From assembly GCA_947084935.1 (NCBI GenBank), contig CAMTUH010000006.1:129923-193922 (forward strand): DNA of 64,000 nt. Direction: 5' to 3'. This stretch comes from CAMTUH01 sp947084935 (GTDB taxonomy: Bacteria > Pseudomonadota > Gammaproteobacteria > Coxiellales > Coxiellaceae). Shown piece by piece: positions 8,569 through 17,578 of the stretch (the stretch's first letter is position 1; every line of letters starts with the position of its first letter). The notes beneath the pieces are model-generated. The model worked only from the letters and a program-made list of their open reading frames with translations. It ran no database searches and was not told where the DNA came from. Position numbers and translations under genes: made by a program.

Positions 8569-9348
8569 TCAGTTCAACGCCGATCCAATCCGATTCCAAC
8601 GAATAGCATGATGAATCGGATCCCAACTCATCCAAATACCAAAGGCTTTACCAATTAAATCTTTCTCGGGAACAAATCCCCACTGTCGACTGTCGTCGCT
8701 GTTGTCGCGATTATCGCCCATCATGAAATATTCACCCTTCGGGACAACCAAATTATAATCTCCCATTTCACCCCCGTAGGGTTGCACGTAAATGTTGTGG
8801 TTGACACCGCCTAAGTCTTCTTGCTTCACGTAGACCGGACGCTTATATCCCCACTCATTTTCATCGTAGGCCTTGAATAACAATTTCTGCTTGGCTTCTT
8901 TTCCATTGATAGTCAGTATTTTATTTTTATAAACGACGTGATCGCCCGGCAATCCAATAACGCGTTTTACAAAAACAATACTGGGGTCTTTGGGCCACCG
9001 AAATAAAGCAATATCACCGCGCTTGGGTTCACCAATGGGAATGATTTTTTGGTTCATAGCCGGCAATCGAAGACCGTAAGCAAACTGTTCCACTGCAATA
9101 AAATCGCCGGGCATTACAGTCGGTTCCAACGAGCCGGTCGGAACGCGATAAGGCTGAATGATAAAAGACCGCATCACCCAAACCACGAGTAAGACCGGAA
9201 AAAAGGCCCGCGCGTACTCAATCACCATCGGCGCTTTTTTTCCAGTCGGCCGACGACGTTTAAAAAACAAAAGATCAACGAGTGAAATCACACCCGCCAC
9301 CACGACAGCCAGCGTTAAATAAAAAGCAAAATCAAAATTCAACATCAA
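8569..9348 (-). CDS. lepB: Signal peptidase I
   Basis: 259 aa inner-membrane serine protease that cleaves Sec and Tat signal peptides on the periplasmic side. Two N-terminal membrane segments lie at residues about 7-29 and 46-64. The catalytic Ser is Ser73 in PTGSLEPT, with Leu where many enzymes have Met. The general-base Lys is about Lys128 in VKRVIGLPGD. Box E, GDNRDNSDDSR, is present. The start overlaps the end of lepA by four bases, the conserved lepA-lepB coupling. Confidence 0.97.
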   Translation of the reverse strand: MMLNFDFAFYLTLAVVVAGVISLVDLLFFKRRRPTGKKAPMVIEYARAFFPVLLVVWVMRSFIIQPYRVPTGSLEPTVMPGDFIAVEQFAYGLRLPAMNQKIIPIGEPKRGDIALFRWPKDPSIVFVKRVIGLPGDHVVYKNKILTINGKEAKQKLLFKAYDENEWGYKRPVYVKQEDLGGVNHNIYVQPYGGEMGDYNLVVPKGEYFMMGDNRDNSDDSRQWGFVPEKDLIGKAFGIWMSWDPIHHAIRWNRIGSALN

Positions 9349-11153
9349 CCTCTATCAATCTTCAACACGGCTAAAAAGGCTTCCTGCGGAATGGATATTT
9401 TACCCACTTGTTTCATGCGCTTTTTACCGGCTTTTTGTTTTTCCAATAATTTTCGTTTTCGGGTAACGTCGCCACCGTAACACTTCGCGGTCACGTTCTT
9501 CCTCAGCGCCTTGACCGTCGTGCGCGCAATAATTTTCGCACCGATCGACGCTTGAATCGCCACCTCAAACATTTGCCGCGGAATCAATTCTTTCAATCGC
9601 TCCGTTAATTCTCGACCCCGTGCAAACGCCTGATCCCGATGCACGATACACGCCAAGGCATCCACTTTCTCACCGTTAATCAGGATGTCCAATTTTACCA
9701 GATCCGCCGCTTGAAAGTGATCAAAGCTATAATCCAACGAGGCATAGCCCCGGCTGACCGATTTTAATCGATCAAAAAAGTCGAGCACCACTTCGCTCAT
9801 GGGCATTTCGTAGCACAACGATACTTGATTACTTAAATAATTCAACTTTTTCTGGACCCCGCGTTTCTCCACGCATAAAGTGATCACTGAACCTAAATAA
9901 GTCTGTGGAACCAACATGTTAGCGACAGCAATGGGCTCGCGAATCTCTTCGACTTTACTGGGGTCTGGCAGCCCGCTCGGGTTATCAATGTGCAGAACCT
10001 CGCCGCTTCTCGTTAACACCTCGTAAACCACCGTCGGCGCGGTGGTGATAAGCTCTAAGTTGTATTCCCGCTCCAACCGCTCCTGCACAATTTCCATGTG
10101 CAGCAACCCCAAAAAGCCGCACCGAAAGCCAAATCCCAAGGCTTCAGAAGACTCGGGTTCATAAAAGAGGGCCGCATCGTTCAAGCGCAATTTCGCCAGC
10201 GCCTCACGAAACGCCTCAAAATCATCGGCATAAATCGGAAAAAGACCCGCAAAGACCTGGGGTTTGATTTGTTTAAATCCCGGCAATGGAGCGGGGGCCG
10301 GTCGATGCGCGTGAGTTAACGTGTCCCCTACCGGGGCGCCAAAAATATCTTTGATACCCGCCACCACAAATCCCACGTCACCCGCGGACAACGCTTCTAA
10401 TTTTTGCGGCTTCGGGGTATACCGACCGATTTGGTCGATGTGATGATCTTTGCCGGTCGACATCACCCGCACCTTATCGCCCAGGCGCAGCATGCCTTGT
10501 TTAATACGCACCAAAGAAACCACACCCAAATAACTGTCGAACCAGGAATCAATAATCAACGCTTGCAAGGGCGCCTCAGCATCTCCGCCCGGCGCCGGAA
10601 CGGTTGCGATTAACTGCTCAAGCAAATCGGTAATGCCAATTCCCTCTTTTGCACTGACGTGTAACGCTTGATGCGCTTCAAGGCCAATCACGTCTTCAAT
10701 TTCTTGCATCACCCGATCGGGGTCGGCTTGAGGTAAATCGATCTTATTAAGTACCGGTAACACAAGCAGACCTTGTTCCATCGCGGTATAGCACGTGGCA
10801 ACGGTTTGCGCCTCAACGCCCTGCCCCGCATCCACGACCAGCAGAGCACCCTCACAGGCCGACAAGGAGCGCGAGACTTCATACGAAAAATCGACGTGAC
10901 CCGGCGTGTCAATAAAATTCAGTTGATAGGTATTTCCGTCTTTGGATTTATAGTGAAGCGTTACGCTCTGCGCCTTGATAGTGATGCCGCGCTCGCGCTC
11001 AATATCCATTGAATCAAGCACTTGCGCCTTCATTTCCCGATCACTCAAGCCACCGCAGACCTGAATAAATCGATCGGCCAGCGTGGATTTCCCGTGATCA
11101 ATGTGTGCAATGATCGAGAAATTTCGGATTAATTGTTGAGCCGTGGGTGCCAT
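9345..11153 (-). CDS. lepA: Elongation factor 4 (LepA)
   Basis: 602 aa ribosome-associated GTPase that resembles EF-G and affects initiation and back-translocation. The GTPase domain has AHIDHGKSTL, DTPGHVDF and NKIDLP. The LepA-specific C-terminal domain ends with CYGGDVTRKRKLLEKQKAGK, typical of the family. It is the first gene of the minus-strand run ending in pdxJ. The 384 bases upstream hold an IS200-type remnant and then the orphan gene at 11538. Confidence 0.98.
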   Translation of the reverse strand: MAPTAQQLIRNFSIIAHIDHGKSTLADRFIQVCGGLSDREMKAQVLDSMDIERERGITIKAQSVTLHYKSKDGNTYQLNFIDTPGHVDFSYEVSRSLSACEGALLVVDAGQGVEAQTVATCYTAMEQGLLVLPVLNKIDLPQADPDRVMQEIEDVIGLEAHQALHVSAKEGIGITDLLEQLIATVPAPGGDAEAPLQALIIDSWFDSYLGVVSLVRIKQGMLRLGDKVRVMSTGKDHHIDQIGRYTPKPQKLEALSAGDVGFVVAGIKDIFGAPVGDTLTHAHRPAPAPLPGFKQIKPQVFAGLFPIYADDFEAFREALAKLRLNDAALFYEPESSEALGFGFRCGFLGLLHMEIVQERLEREYNLELITTAPTVVYEVLTRSGEVLHIDNPSGLPDPSKVEEIREPIAVANMLVPQTYLGSVITLCVEKRGVQKKLNYLSNQVSLCYEMPMSEVVLDFFDRLKSVSRGYASLDYSFDHFQAADLVKLDILINGEKVDALACIVHRDQAFARGRELTERLKELIPRQMFEVAIQASIGAKIIARTTVKALRKNVTAKCYGGDVTRKRKLLEKQKAGKKRMKQVGKISIPQEAFLAVLKIDRG

Positions 11154-11212
11154 GGGTATCGTCGTGGTTTAACTCGAGGCATATTAGCACGGAGCCGGAA
11201 GAGAGCGAAGTT

Positions 11213-11356
11213 TCATCGCCTTACTTGCAACGTTAATACTTCTTGCGTGCGTATATAGTCTCGGATCACCGCTTCATTTAACCCCACTGTACTTACACAA
11301 TATCCATTTAACCCTCGAAAATTTCTCTGCCTCACATATTTCTGATTATCAGGGTG
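11213..11356 (-). pseudogene. C-terminal remnant of an IS200/IS605-type transposase (TnpA)
   Basis: On the minus strand, 47 open codons end at a TGA (11213-11215). They encode NGYCVSTVGLNEAVIRDYIR followed by TQE, which matches the conserved C-terminal helix of IS200/IS605 Y1 transposases (form GYFVSTVG...IRxYIxNQE). A stop just upstream and the lack of the HUH and Tyr region show that only the tail survives. It lies within the 384-base lepA upstream spacer. The other half of that spacer (11357-11537) is AT-rich and carries the promoter region of the next gene. The family call rests on recognition of this motif alone. Confidence 0.65.
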
Positions 11357-11537
11357 TTAGAAAACTGTATTGCTAAATCTAGGAGTAGATTTATTCCACG
11401 CCGAGATTAAAGCTTTATTAAAATTCACCGTTTTCTGTCAGTGAAAAATTTGAATTTCAAGTGGTGTCTCTAATAAAACCTTAACAAGGGCAGTATAAAA
11501 TTGGGGCAATTATTTTTAACAAAATAAGAGATTAACT

Positions 11538-12662
11538 ATGTCGCGCACCACATTCACTTTCACCTCACCCACTTCGCGTGAAGATTTGCAGATTCCTTGG
11601 GATATTATTGGGCAACGGTACTATCTTTACCAAACACAAGGCTTAAATGGTGGGTGGCAGTTGTACAACAACATGCCATCTCCTTACCCGGCAATAAGAT
11701 ATGTCCAGTTGGTCCAGTGGAATGGTCAACAAGACTGGTACCCGGAAGGGGCCTTGTTTAACCAAAAGACCCAGGGGATGGAGTTTTATCCTCTGCGGCA
11801 GTCTACAGAAGATGGGGCATATTATTATGACTTAAGCTCGGTCTCAGAAGGCACACGGGTTATCGTCCCCAAGCTTGCTTCACCGACGGGGCAGCCAACG
11901 ACGAGCAACCTTGATCTTTTAGCTAATACAGCAACCACGATATCCACGCAGTCAACTTTTACTACTTCTACTAGTGATTCTACCGCGAACATTACCGCTA
12001 CCCATTCGAAACTGCCTACTTCAACGATGCCTCCTCTGGAACTTCATTCAACATCCCAGTCAATATTAAGCCCAAATGCAAAAACAGTTTTGGAGGCATT
12101 TCTAACACTTCTTTATAACTTTCATCACCAGAATAATGGTTCCACCTGCAACCTAAAAAGCCACGCATTACCGCTCAACTCTGAATTCTACGTAACAAAA
12201 AGAACACGACCCCGCAAGGTAACAACAAGACGCGACACCATCAACCACGGCTTAAAAACCCAGATAAACGACAAAAACATGCCAAGAGAATTTATTAAAG
12301 ATAATTTTTGTCAATTAAAAAAAAGTGGTCTGATCAAACTTATAAAATCGAATTCGCCTGCACTCGATACCTACACGGTGCAGGATATACCACAAGCGCT
12401 ATTCCAAGAATTAAAATTACCTGACGAGGTGAAATGTTATTTAGAAAACGAAGTAACGTGTGTCAAAGACAATAAGAGAAAATGCTCGTCCTTAGAGCAA
12501 GAGAGCACCGAAACAAGTATTCCTATTCCTAATCCTAAAAAACAAAAAAATTCTTTACTCTTTTTCTCCCTCAATGGTTTATCACGGCCTGGCGACTCAG
12601 AAGAAGAAGAAAAAGAGGATGACGATAGCGAGAGCAATCCTAAAAATATCTGTTGCACATAA
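11538..12662 (+). CDS. Orphan 374-aa protein, candidate secreted effector
   Basis: No family is recognised. An AAGAGA ribosome site precedes the ATG by seven bases. The first 115 residues are Trp/Tyr/Gln-rich and look like a compact domain. Residues about 118-175 are a Ser/Thr-rich linker. Around 220-232 lies a basic cluster (KRTRPRKVTTRR), and PNPKKQK near 330 is a second basic motif. The tail is strongly acidic (DSEEEEKEDDDSES) and the protein ends NICCT. There is no signal peptide or membrane segment. A Glu-rich block 10-22 residues from the end resembles the E-block of many Dot/Icm substrates. Composition and isolation beside a transposase remnant suggest acquired DNA. Effector status is inference. 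Confidence 0.6.
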   Translation: MSRTTFTFTSPTSREDLQIPWDIIGQRYYLYQTQGLNGGWQLYNNMPSPYPAIRYVQLVQWNGQQDWYPEGALFNQKTQGMEFYPLRQSTEDGAYYYDLSSVSEGTRVIVPKLASPTGQPTTSNLDLLANTATTISTQSTFTTSTSDSTANITATHSKLPTSTMPPLELHSTSQSILSPNAKTVLEAFLTLLYNFHHQNNGSTCNLKSHALPLNSEFYVTKRTRPRKVTTRRDTINHGLKTQINDKNMPREFIKDNFCQLKKSGLIKLIKSNSPALDTYTVQDIPQALFQELKLPDEVKCYLENEVTCVKDNKRKCSSLEQESTETSIPIPNPKKQKNSLLFFSLNGLSRPGDSEEEEKEDDDSESNPKNICCT

Positions 12663-12669
12663 CGACGAG

Positions 12670-14682
12670 TTAATTCCTCCTTCCAATACGTAAAAATTTT
12701 GCATTCACAGCCACAATCACCGTGCTTAGCGACATCAAAACAGCGGCGAATGCAGGAGACAGCAAAATACCGAATTTATACAGCACGCCGGCGGCAATGG
12801 GAATCGCAAATGCGTTGTAGCCCGTTGCCCAGAAAAGATTTTGTATCATTTTATTTGTCGTCGCACGCGCCAACGACAAAATTGCCACCGCATCGAGTGG
12901 ATTACTTTTCACGAGAATAATATCGGCCGTTTCAATCGCCACATCCGTACCGGCACCAATCGCAATACCAACGTCGGCTTGAGCAAGCGCCGGAGCATCG
13001 TTGACACCATCGCCGGTCATTGCTACTAAAAGCCCCTGGTTTTGCACTTCTTTAATTTTTTTCACTTTGTCTTGCGGTAACACTTCTGCAAAATAATCGT
13101 CAAGCCCGATTTGTTTAGCTACCCACTCAGCAACTTGTTTGTTATCGCCCGTCAGCATAAGGCACTTAATGCCCATGGCTTTAAGTTTTTGTATGGCTTC
13201 TTTAGATTCAGGACGAACGATATCCGCGAGCGCAACGGCGCCTTTTAATTCGTCATCGATCACGACATAAATAACGGTTTTCCCTTGCGTATTCAGTTTA
13301 GCAATTCGATCATCATTAATTCTAATATTGTGTTCCCTTAAATAACCGGGGCTCACTACTTTTACTGATTTCTCTTTAACGATACCTTCCGCACCTTTTC
13401 CGGGAATGGCTTTGAATTTTTCGACGCCCCATTTTTCTTTAGATGATTTTACGATTCCTTTTGCAATGGGGTGTTCGGAGTTGGATTCAACCGCAGCCGC
13501 ATAGTACAACAATTCGTCTTCAGTGATTGAATCGTTGAACAGTAAAATATCGGTAACGCCAAATTCACCCTGGGTTAACGTGCCCGTTTTATCAAATACG
13601 ATGGCATTGATTTTACGCGCACGCTCAAAAGCCGCGCGATTACGAATTAAAAGACCATTACTCGCGGCAATGGCTGTCGATACCGCAACCACCAAGGGCA
13701 CGGCAAGACCCAATGCGTGCGGACAGGTAATCACCATAACCGTGACCGTTCGCTCTAACGCAAAGGCAAAGTCTTGAGACGTAAATAACAGCCAAATAAT
13801 TAACGTTAATGTTCCGCCAACGAGCGCAACAATCGTGAGCCATAACGCAGCACGATTCGCTAAATCCTGAGTTTTTGATTTGCTTTCCTGGGCTTCACGC
13901 ACGAGATCGATCACCTGCGCCAGAAACGATTCTTTTCCGGTTTTCGTTACCTCAACTCGAATGGAGCCTTCACCATTTACCGAACCGCCAATCACTTTGG
14001 CGCCGGAGGATTTCGCAACGGGTTTCGATTCTCCGGTGAGCATCGATTCATTCACACTGGTTTCGCCTTTGATGACTTGACCATCGGCGGGAATTTTTTC
14101 ACCGGGTTTAATTAATATTTTGTCTCCTTTCTCTAATTCGCCGGCCGGAACGTCTTGAACTTCACCATTCGGCATTATTTTGTGTGCCTGAGCGGGCATT
14201 AACTTGACTAATGCTTCCAATGCTCGGCTGGCGCCTAAAATCGAGCGCATTTCGATCCAATGCCCCAAGAGCATGATGTCGATTAAGGTCGCCAATTCCC
14301 AAAAAAATATTTCTCCCTTGACGCCAAAGATCACGACCGTACTGTAGACATAAGCAACGGTAATCGCGACAGCGATTAATGTCATCATACCGGGTTTGAG
14401 TGTACGGAGTTCCGAATAAATTCCTTTAAGAAAAGGCCAACCGCCGTAAAAGAAAATCAACGAAGACAACACAAATAGAACGTAACCATCGCCTGGAAAA
14501 GCAAGGATTTGGCGAATACCCAGAAATTTTTGAATCATCGGAGACAAGAACAAAACGGGGATGGTCAGCAGCGTCGAGACCCAAAATCGCCGGCGAAAAT
14601 CAGCCACCATCTGATGATGATCGTGACCCTCGTGATGAGCGTGGTGTTTTGCAGAATGCGTCACGTGCTTTGAATGATCCAT
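12670..14682 (-). CDS. Copper/silver-translocating P-type ATPase, CPH (CopB-like) subtype
   Basis: 670 aa P1B ATPase that pumps metal out across the inner membrane. The N-terminus is a His-rich tail (many HH and HxH pairs in the first 25 residues) instead of a CxxC domain. The ion-site helix reads TCPHALGLA, the CPH signature of the P1B-3/CopB group. Phosphorylation site DKTGTLT, the SEHP motif, and GDGVNDAPALAQADVG are intact. About eight membrane segments. A GAGGAG ribosome site precedes the ATG. Its stop lies seven bases from the end of the orphan gene, tail to tail. Metal choice (Cu+, Cu2+ or Ag+) cannot be read from sequence. Confidence 0.92.
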   Translation of the reverse strand: MDHSKHVTHSAKHHAHHEGHDHHQMVADFRRRFWVSTLLTIPVLFLSPMIQKFLGIRQILAFPGDGYVLFVLSSLIFFYGGWPFLKGIYSELRTLKPGMMTLIAVAITVAYVYSTVVIFGVKGEIFFWELATLIDIMLLGHWIEMRSILGASRALEALVKLMPAQAHKIMPNGEVQDVPAGELEKGDKILIKPGEKIPADGQVIKGETSVNESMLTGESKPVAKSSGAKVIGGSVNGEGSIRVEVTKTGKESFLAQVIDLVREAQESKSKTQDLANRAALWLTIVALVGGTLTLIIWLLFTSQDFAFALERTVTVMVITCPHALGLAVPLVVAVSTAIAASNGLLIRNRAAFERARKINAIVFDKTGTLTQGEFGVTDILLFNDSITEDELLYYAAAVESNSEHPIAKGIVKSSKEKWGVEKFKAIPGKGAEGIVKEKSVKVVSPGYLREHNIRINDDRIAKLNTQGKTVIYVVIDDELKGAVALADIVRPESKEAIQKLKAMGIKCLMLTGDNKQVAEWVAKQIGLDDYFAEVLPQDKVKKIKEVQNQGLLVAMTGDGVNDAPALAQADVGIAIGAGTDVAIETADIILVKSNPLDAVAILSLARATTNKMIQNLFWATGYNAFAIPIAAGVLYKFGILLSPAFAAVLMSLSTVIVAVNAKFLRIGRRN

Positions 14683-14729
14683 CCTTTCTCCTCAGGCTTC
14701 GCAGCGTACCGTTTATCCTACCACTGCAA

Positions 14730-15683
14730 TTAACGGGAAGACAGCGACAGGAGATCTCCGCGACGGCGAATTTCAGCGACACCCCATGAAAAAATAGGTT
14801 TGGCATCTTTGGCGGACAATAGGACGTCTTTTTCTATTTGTTCTAGGTGTTTTTTATTCGGGACGCGAAATCCGTGCTGGCGTATCCAACGACGCAAAAC
14901 GTTTCGGCGCCGAATGTCCGACAGCAATAACAACGCACGGACCGATAATTTATTTTCGTGAGAAAGAGTCTGTAAATCCAAGTCGGCCAATTCATCAAGC
15001 AATGCGGCCGATTCAGCGCAATGCGTGGCCGAACGCGACATCATCAAAAATACTTCTGGCCATCGCCGCCGCAGCAACGGAAAAATTTCATGCCGCAGAT
15101 AATTCCGATTAAACCGCTGCTCGACATTCGTGTCGTCTTCGATCCAGCGCAAGTCGTTTTGCCGTGCATACGTGATCACATCGTCGCGCGTACATTCCAA
15201 CAAGGGTCGCACTAAATACCCCGTTCCCAGTGGCTTTTTTATCGGCATAGCGGACAGGCCCTTCACGCCCGAACCCCGGAGCAGTTGTAATAATAACGTT
15301 TCAGCTTGATCGTTTTGCGTGTGCGCCGTCAGTAAATTTTCACCACGCTCAATTTGTTCTTCAAATGCGGCGTAACGCGCATTTCGAGCCATTTCCTCAA
15401 TACTATCGCCCGGTTTTATGTCAAGCTGAATTTTTTCGGTTGTGAGGGGAATTTTTAACGAGGTGCATATTTCACGGCAGTGTGCTTCCCACGAATCTGC
15501 ATTCGGATGGAGTCCGTGATTGATGTGAACCGCACGCACCACCCATTCTTTGTTTTGATCACGCAGCTGCGCCATCGCATGCAATAACACGTGTGAATCC
15601 ACGCCACCACTGTAAGCAATACAAAAATGAGGGTGTTTCGCAGTGTGTGAGAGAATTATCTCTAACTGAGAGAACGCGAACAT
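14730..15683 (-). CDS. tilS: tRNA(Ile)-lysidine synthase, short form
   Basis: 317 aa. TilS adds lysine to C34 of the CAU-anticodon tRNA-Ile so that it reads AUA. The N-terminal PP-loop AYSGGVDSHVLLHAM binds ATP; HINHGLHPNADSWEA and the TAHTQNDQAETLLLQLLRG block follow. E. coli TilS is about 430 aa; this protein ends soon after the middle helical domain and lacks most of the C-terminal TilS domain. No open frame continuing that domain is seen before copB-like starts, so it is either a natural short form, as in some bacteria, or an old truncation. It follows accA by nine bases. Confidence 0.9.
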   Translation of the reverse strand: MFAFSQLEIILSHTAKHPHFCIAYSGGVDSHVLLHAMAQLRDQNKEWVVRAVHINHGLHPNADSWEAHCREICTSLKIPLTTEKIQLDIKPGDSIEEMARNARYAAFEEQIERGENLLTAHTQNDQAETLLLQLLRGSGVKGLSAMPIKKPLGTGYLVRPLLECTRDDVITYARQNDLRWIEDDTNVEQRFNRNYLRHEIFPLLRRRWPEVFLMMSRSATHCAESAALLDELADLDLQTLSHENKLSVRALLLLSDIRRRNVLRRWIRQHGFRVPNKKHLEQIEKDVLLSAKDAKPIFSWGVAEIRRRGDLLSLSSR

Positions 15684-15692
15684 ACTACCAAA

Positions 15693-16643
15693 CTAATTTT
15701 TCCCATAACTCAACCAACGCTGATAACGCTCATCTAAAAGTTTTTCAATGGACTTCGTTTTCAACACAGCCAAATTTCCAATCAACCGTTCTTTTAATTT
15801 CGCCGCCATCGCATCCACATCACGATGTGCACCCCCCAACGGTTCTTGAATCACTTCGTCCACTAAATTGAGAGAAAGCAAACGGCCTGCCGTTAAATTT
15901 AGCGCTTCTGCCGCTTCACCGGCTTTTCCCGCACTTTTCCACAAAATAGACGCACAGCCCTCAGGGGAAATTACGGAATAATACGCGTATTGCAGCATCA
16001 ACGTCCGGTCGCCCAAACCAATGGCCAACGCGCCACCGGAACAACCCTCGCCGATAATGGCGCATACGATTGGTGTTTTGAGTTGCGACATTTCAAATAA
16101 ATTGCGCGCAATGGCCTCACTTTGATTGTGTTCTTCTGCCGTAACACCGGGATAAGCACCGGGCGTGTCAATCAACGTCAACACCGGCACATTAAATTTC
16201 TCGGCCAATTTCATCAAACGGAGTGCTTTTCGAAAACCTTCCGGATTCGCCATCCCAAAATTACGCTCAATCTTTTCTTTGGTCGTGCGCCCCTTTTGAT
16301 GACCAATCACCATGACGGGCTCACCTTCCAGACGCGCCAATCCACCGACAATCGCAGAGCCCTGCGCGTAATGCCGATCTCCTTGAAGCTCGTTAAAATC
16401 CGTAACGATGCGGGAAAGATAATCCATCGTGTACGGTCGAAGCGGATGCCTTGCCAATTGCACAATCTGTTGTGCGGTTAAACTCGAAAAAATCTGCCGC
16501 GTCAACGCAGCGCTTTTTTCTTCGAGCTTTGCCACTTCTTCGGTGAGATTTAAATCCCGGCTCGTACCGACGCGCCGAAGCTCGTCGATTTTTTCTTGCA
16601 GTTCGGCGATGGGCTGTTCAAAATCCAGATAATCGAGGTTCAT
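15693..16643 (-). CDS. accA: Acetyl-CoA carboxylase carboxyltransferase subunit alpha
   Basis: 316 aa from the ATG at 16643, which gives the standard MNLDYLDFEQPI start; an in-frame upstream ATG at 16727 would add 28 atypical residues overlapping the divergent gene. AccA pairs with AccD to transfer carboxyl from biotin to acetyl-CoA, the first step of fatty acid synthesis. Typical blocks are IGHQKGR, NFGMANPEGFRKALRLM, TLIDTPGAYPG and the GEGCSGGALAIG oxyanion region. It is followed by tilS, probably in one transcript. Confidence 0.97.
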   Translation of the reverse strand: MNLDYLDFEQPIAELQEKIDELRRVGTSRDLNLTEEVAKLEEKSAALTRQIFSSLTAQQIVQLARHPLRPYTMDYLSRIVTDFNELQGDRHYAQGSAIVGGLARLEGEPVMVIGHQKGRTTKEKIERNFGMANPEGFRKALRLMKLAEKFNVPVLTLIDTPGAYPGVTAEEHNQSEAIARNLFEMSQLKTPIVCAIIGEGCSGGALAIGLGDRTLMLQYAYYSVISPEGCASILWKSAGKAGEAAEALNLTAGRLLSLNLVDEVIQEPLGGAHRDVDAMAAKLKERLIGNLAVLKTKSIEKLLDERYQRWLSYGKN

Positions 16644-16720
16644 ATTGGCTAATGTAGCAGAGTCATGTAGCAGTTTCACCCCCCTTTGTGGCAGACTGTG
16701 TGGGCTTTGAGGGGACTCGA

Positions 16721-17509
16721 ATGACACTGATGACTGTTAAGTGGTTGACGGCAGCTCTGATCGCGTTTATCACCATTACCGCGGGCTACGCCTCCTTACG
16801 ATTTATTCGACGCTACCAGCACTTATTGCAAATCGGCGACGCGTTTGCGGATGGAATATTTTTAGGCGCCGCCGTCTTTCATTTATTCCCCGATGCCGCC
16901 CACGGTTTCCGCGTTTACGTCTCTTCCCTCAGCACTTATCTGCTCACAATCTTGTTGATTGTCGGTGGTTTTTGTCTGCTGTTTTTCACGGAACGATTAG
17001 TCATCCGAGGTGAAAAACTGCCGCCCGATTCCGGTTCACACGCACACGCGTGTAAGGCCAGCGCGTGGATGCTGACCGGTATATTGTCCATCCACGCCTT
17101 TATTGAAGGGATTGCGCTCGGTGTTTCCGATACCACCCTGGCGGTGACGATTTTGTTTATTGCTATTTTGGCCCACAAAGGGTTCGAAAGCTTTGCGCTG
17201 ATGATGGGTTTGCACCGCGGATTGTCCAAAGAAAGCGACTCCAAGGCAATCCTCTGGGTTTTTGCATTCGTCACCCCACTGGGCGTCGTTATTGCCTCCG
17301 TCATCGAGAACTCACTCCAAACGGTAGCTTCAGATATTTTGACGAGCGTGTTCAGTGCTTTTGCCGCCGGAAGTTTTTTGTATATCGGTACCTTGCACGC
17401 CGGCCACGACCACTTCCACCCTTCGCGCGACACTACTCACCGCAGTTATAAAATACTGGCGACCGTCGCTGGGTTTCTGTTTATGGGTCTCGTCGCCATT
17501 TGGGCCTAA
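16721..17509 (+). CDS. ZIP-family metal transporter
   Basis: 262 aa from the ATG at 16721, chosen because a GAGGGGA ribosome site sits just upstream; another ATG follows at 16730. About eight membrane segments. ZIP-type metal-site motifs are visible: HLFPDAAHGF in an early helix, HAFIEGIALG in TM4 and HKGFESFALMMGL in TM5. A short His/Cys loop (HAHAC) lies between TM3 and TM4. The family moves zinc, iron or related divalent cations into the cytoplasm. It is divergent from accA and just upstream of the type I secretion genes, which have their own promoter. Confidence 0.85.
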   Translation: MTLMTVKWLTAALIAFITITAGYASLRFIRRYQHLLQIGDAFADGIFLGAAVFHLFPDAAHGFRVYVSSLSTYLLTILLIVGGFCLLFFTERLVIRGEKLPPDSGSHAHACKASAWMLTGILSIHAFIEGIALGVSDTTLAVTILFIAILAHKGFESFALMMGLHRGLSKESDSKAILWVFAFVTPLGVVIASVIENSLQTVASDILTSVFSAFAAGSFLYIGTLHAGHDHFHPSRDTTHRSYKILATVAGFLFMGLVAIWA

Positions 17510-17516
17510 CCCTTAG

Positions 17517-17545
17517 ATGACCTAACGCCCCTCACGAGGTATAAT
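17517..17545 (+). promoter_or_regulatory. Probable sigma-70 promoter for the type I secretion operon
   Basis: A perfect TATAAT lies at 17540-17545, 33 bases before the GTG start. A weak -35 candidate, ATGACC (17517-17522), is placed 17 bases upstream. The position in the short spacer after the ZIP gene fits initiation here. Confidence 0.55.
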
Positions 17546-17578
17546 TTTACTCTCACCATCTCAAAAGGATTGCATACC

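Noticed and set aside
12655..12662. C-terminal CCT as a eukaryotic prenylation signal on the orphan protein
   Set aside because: CC-type motifs occur in Rab proteins, but three residues are too little evidence and no CaaX box is present.
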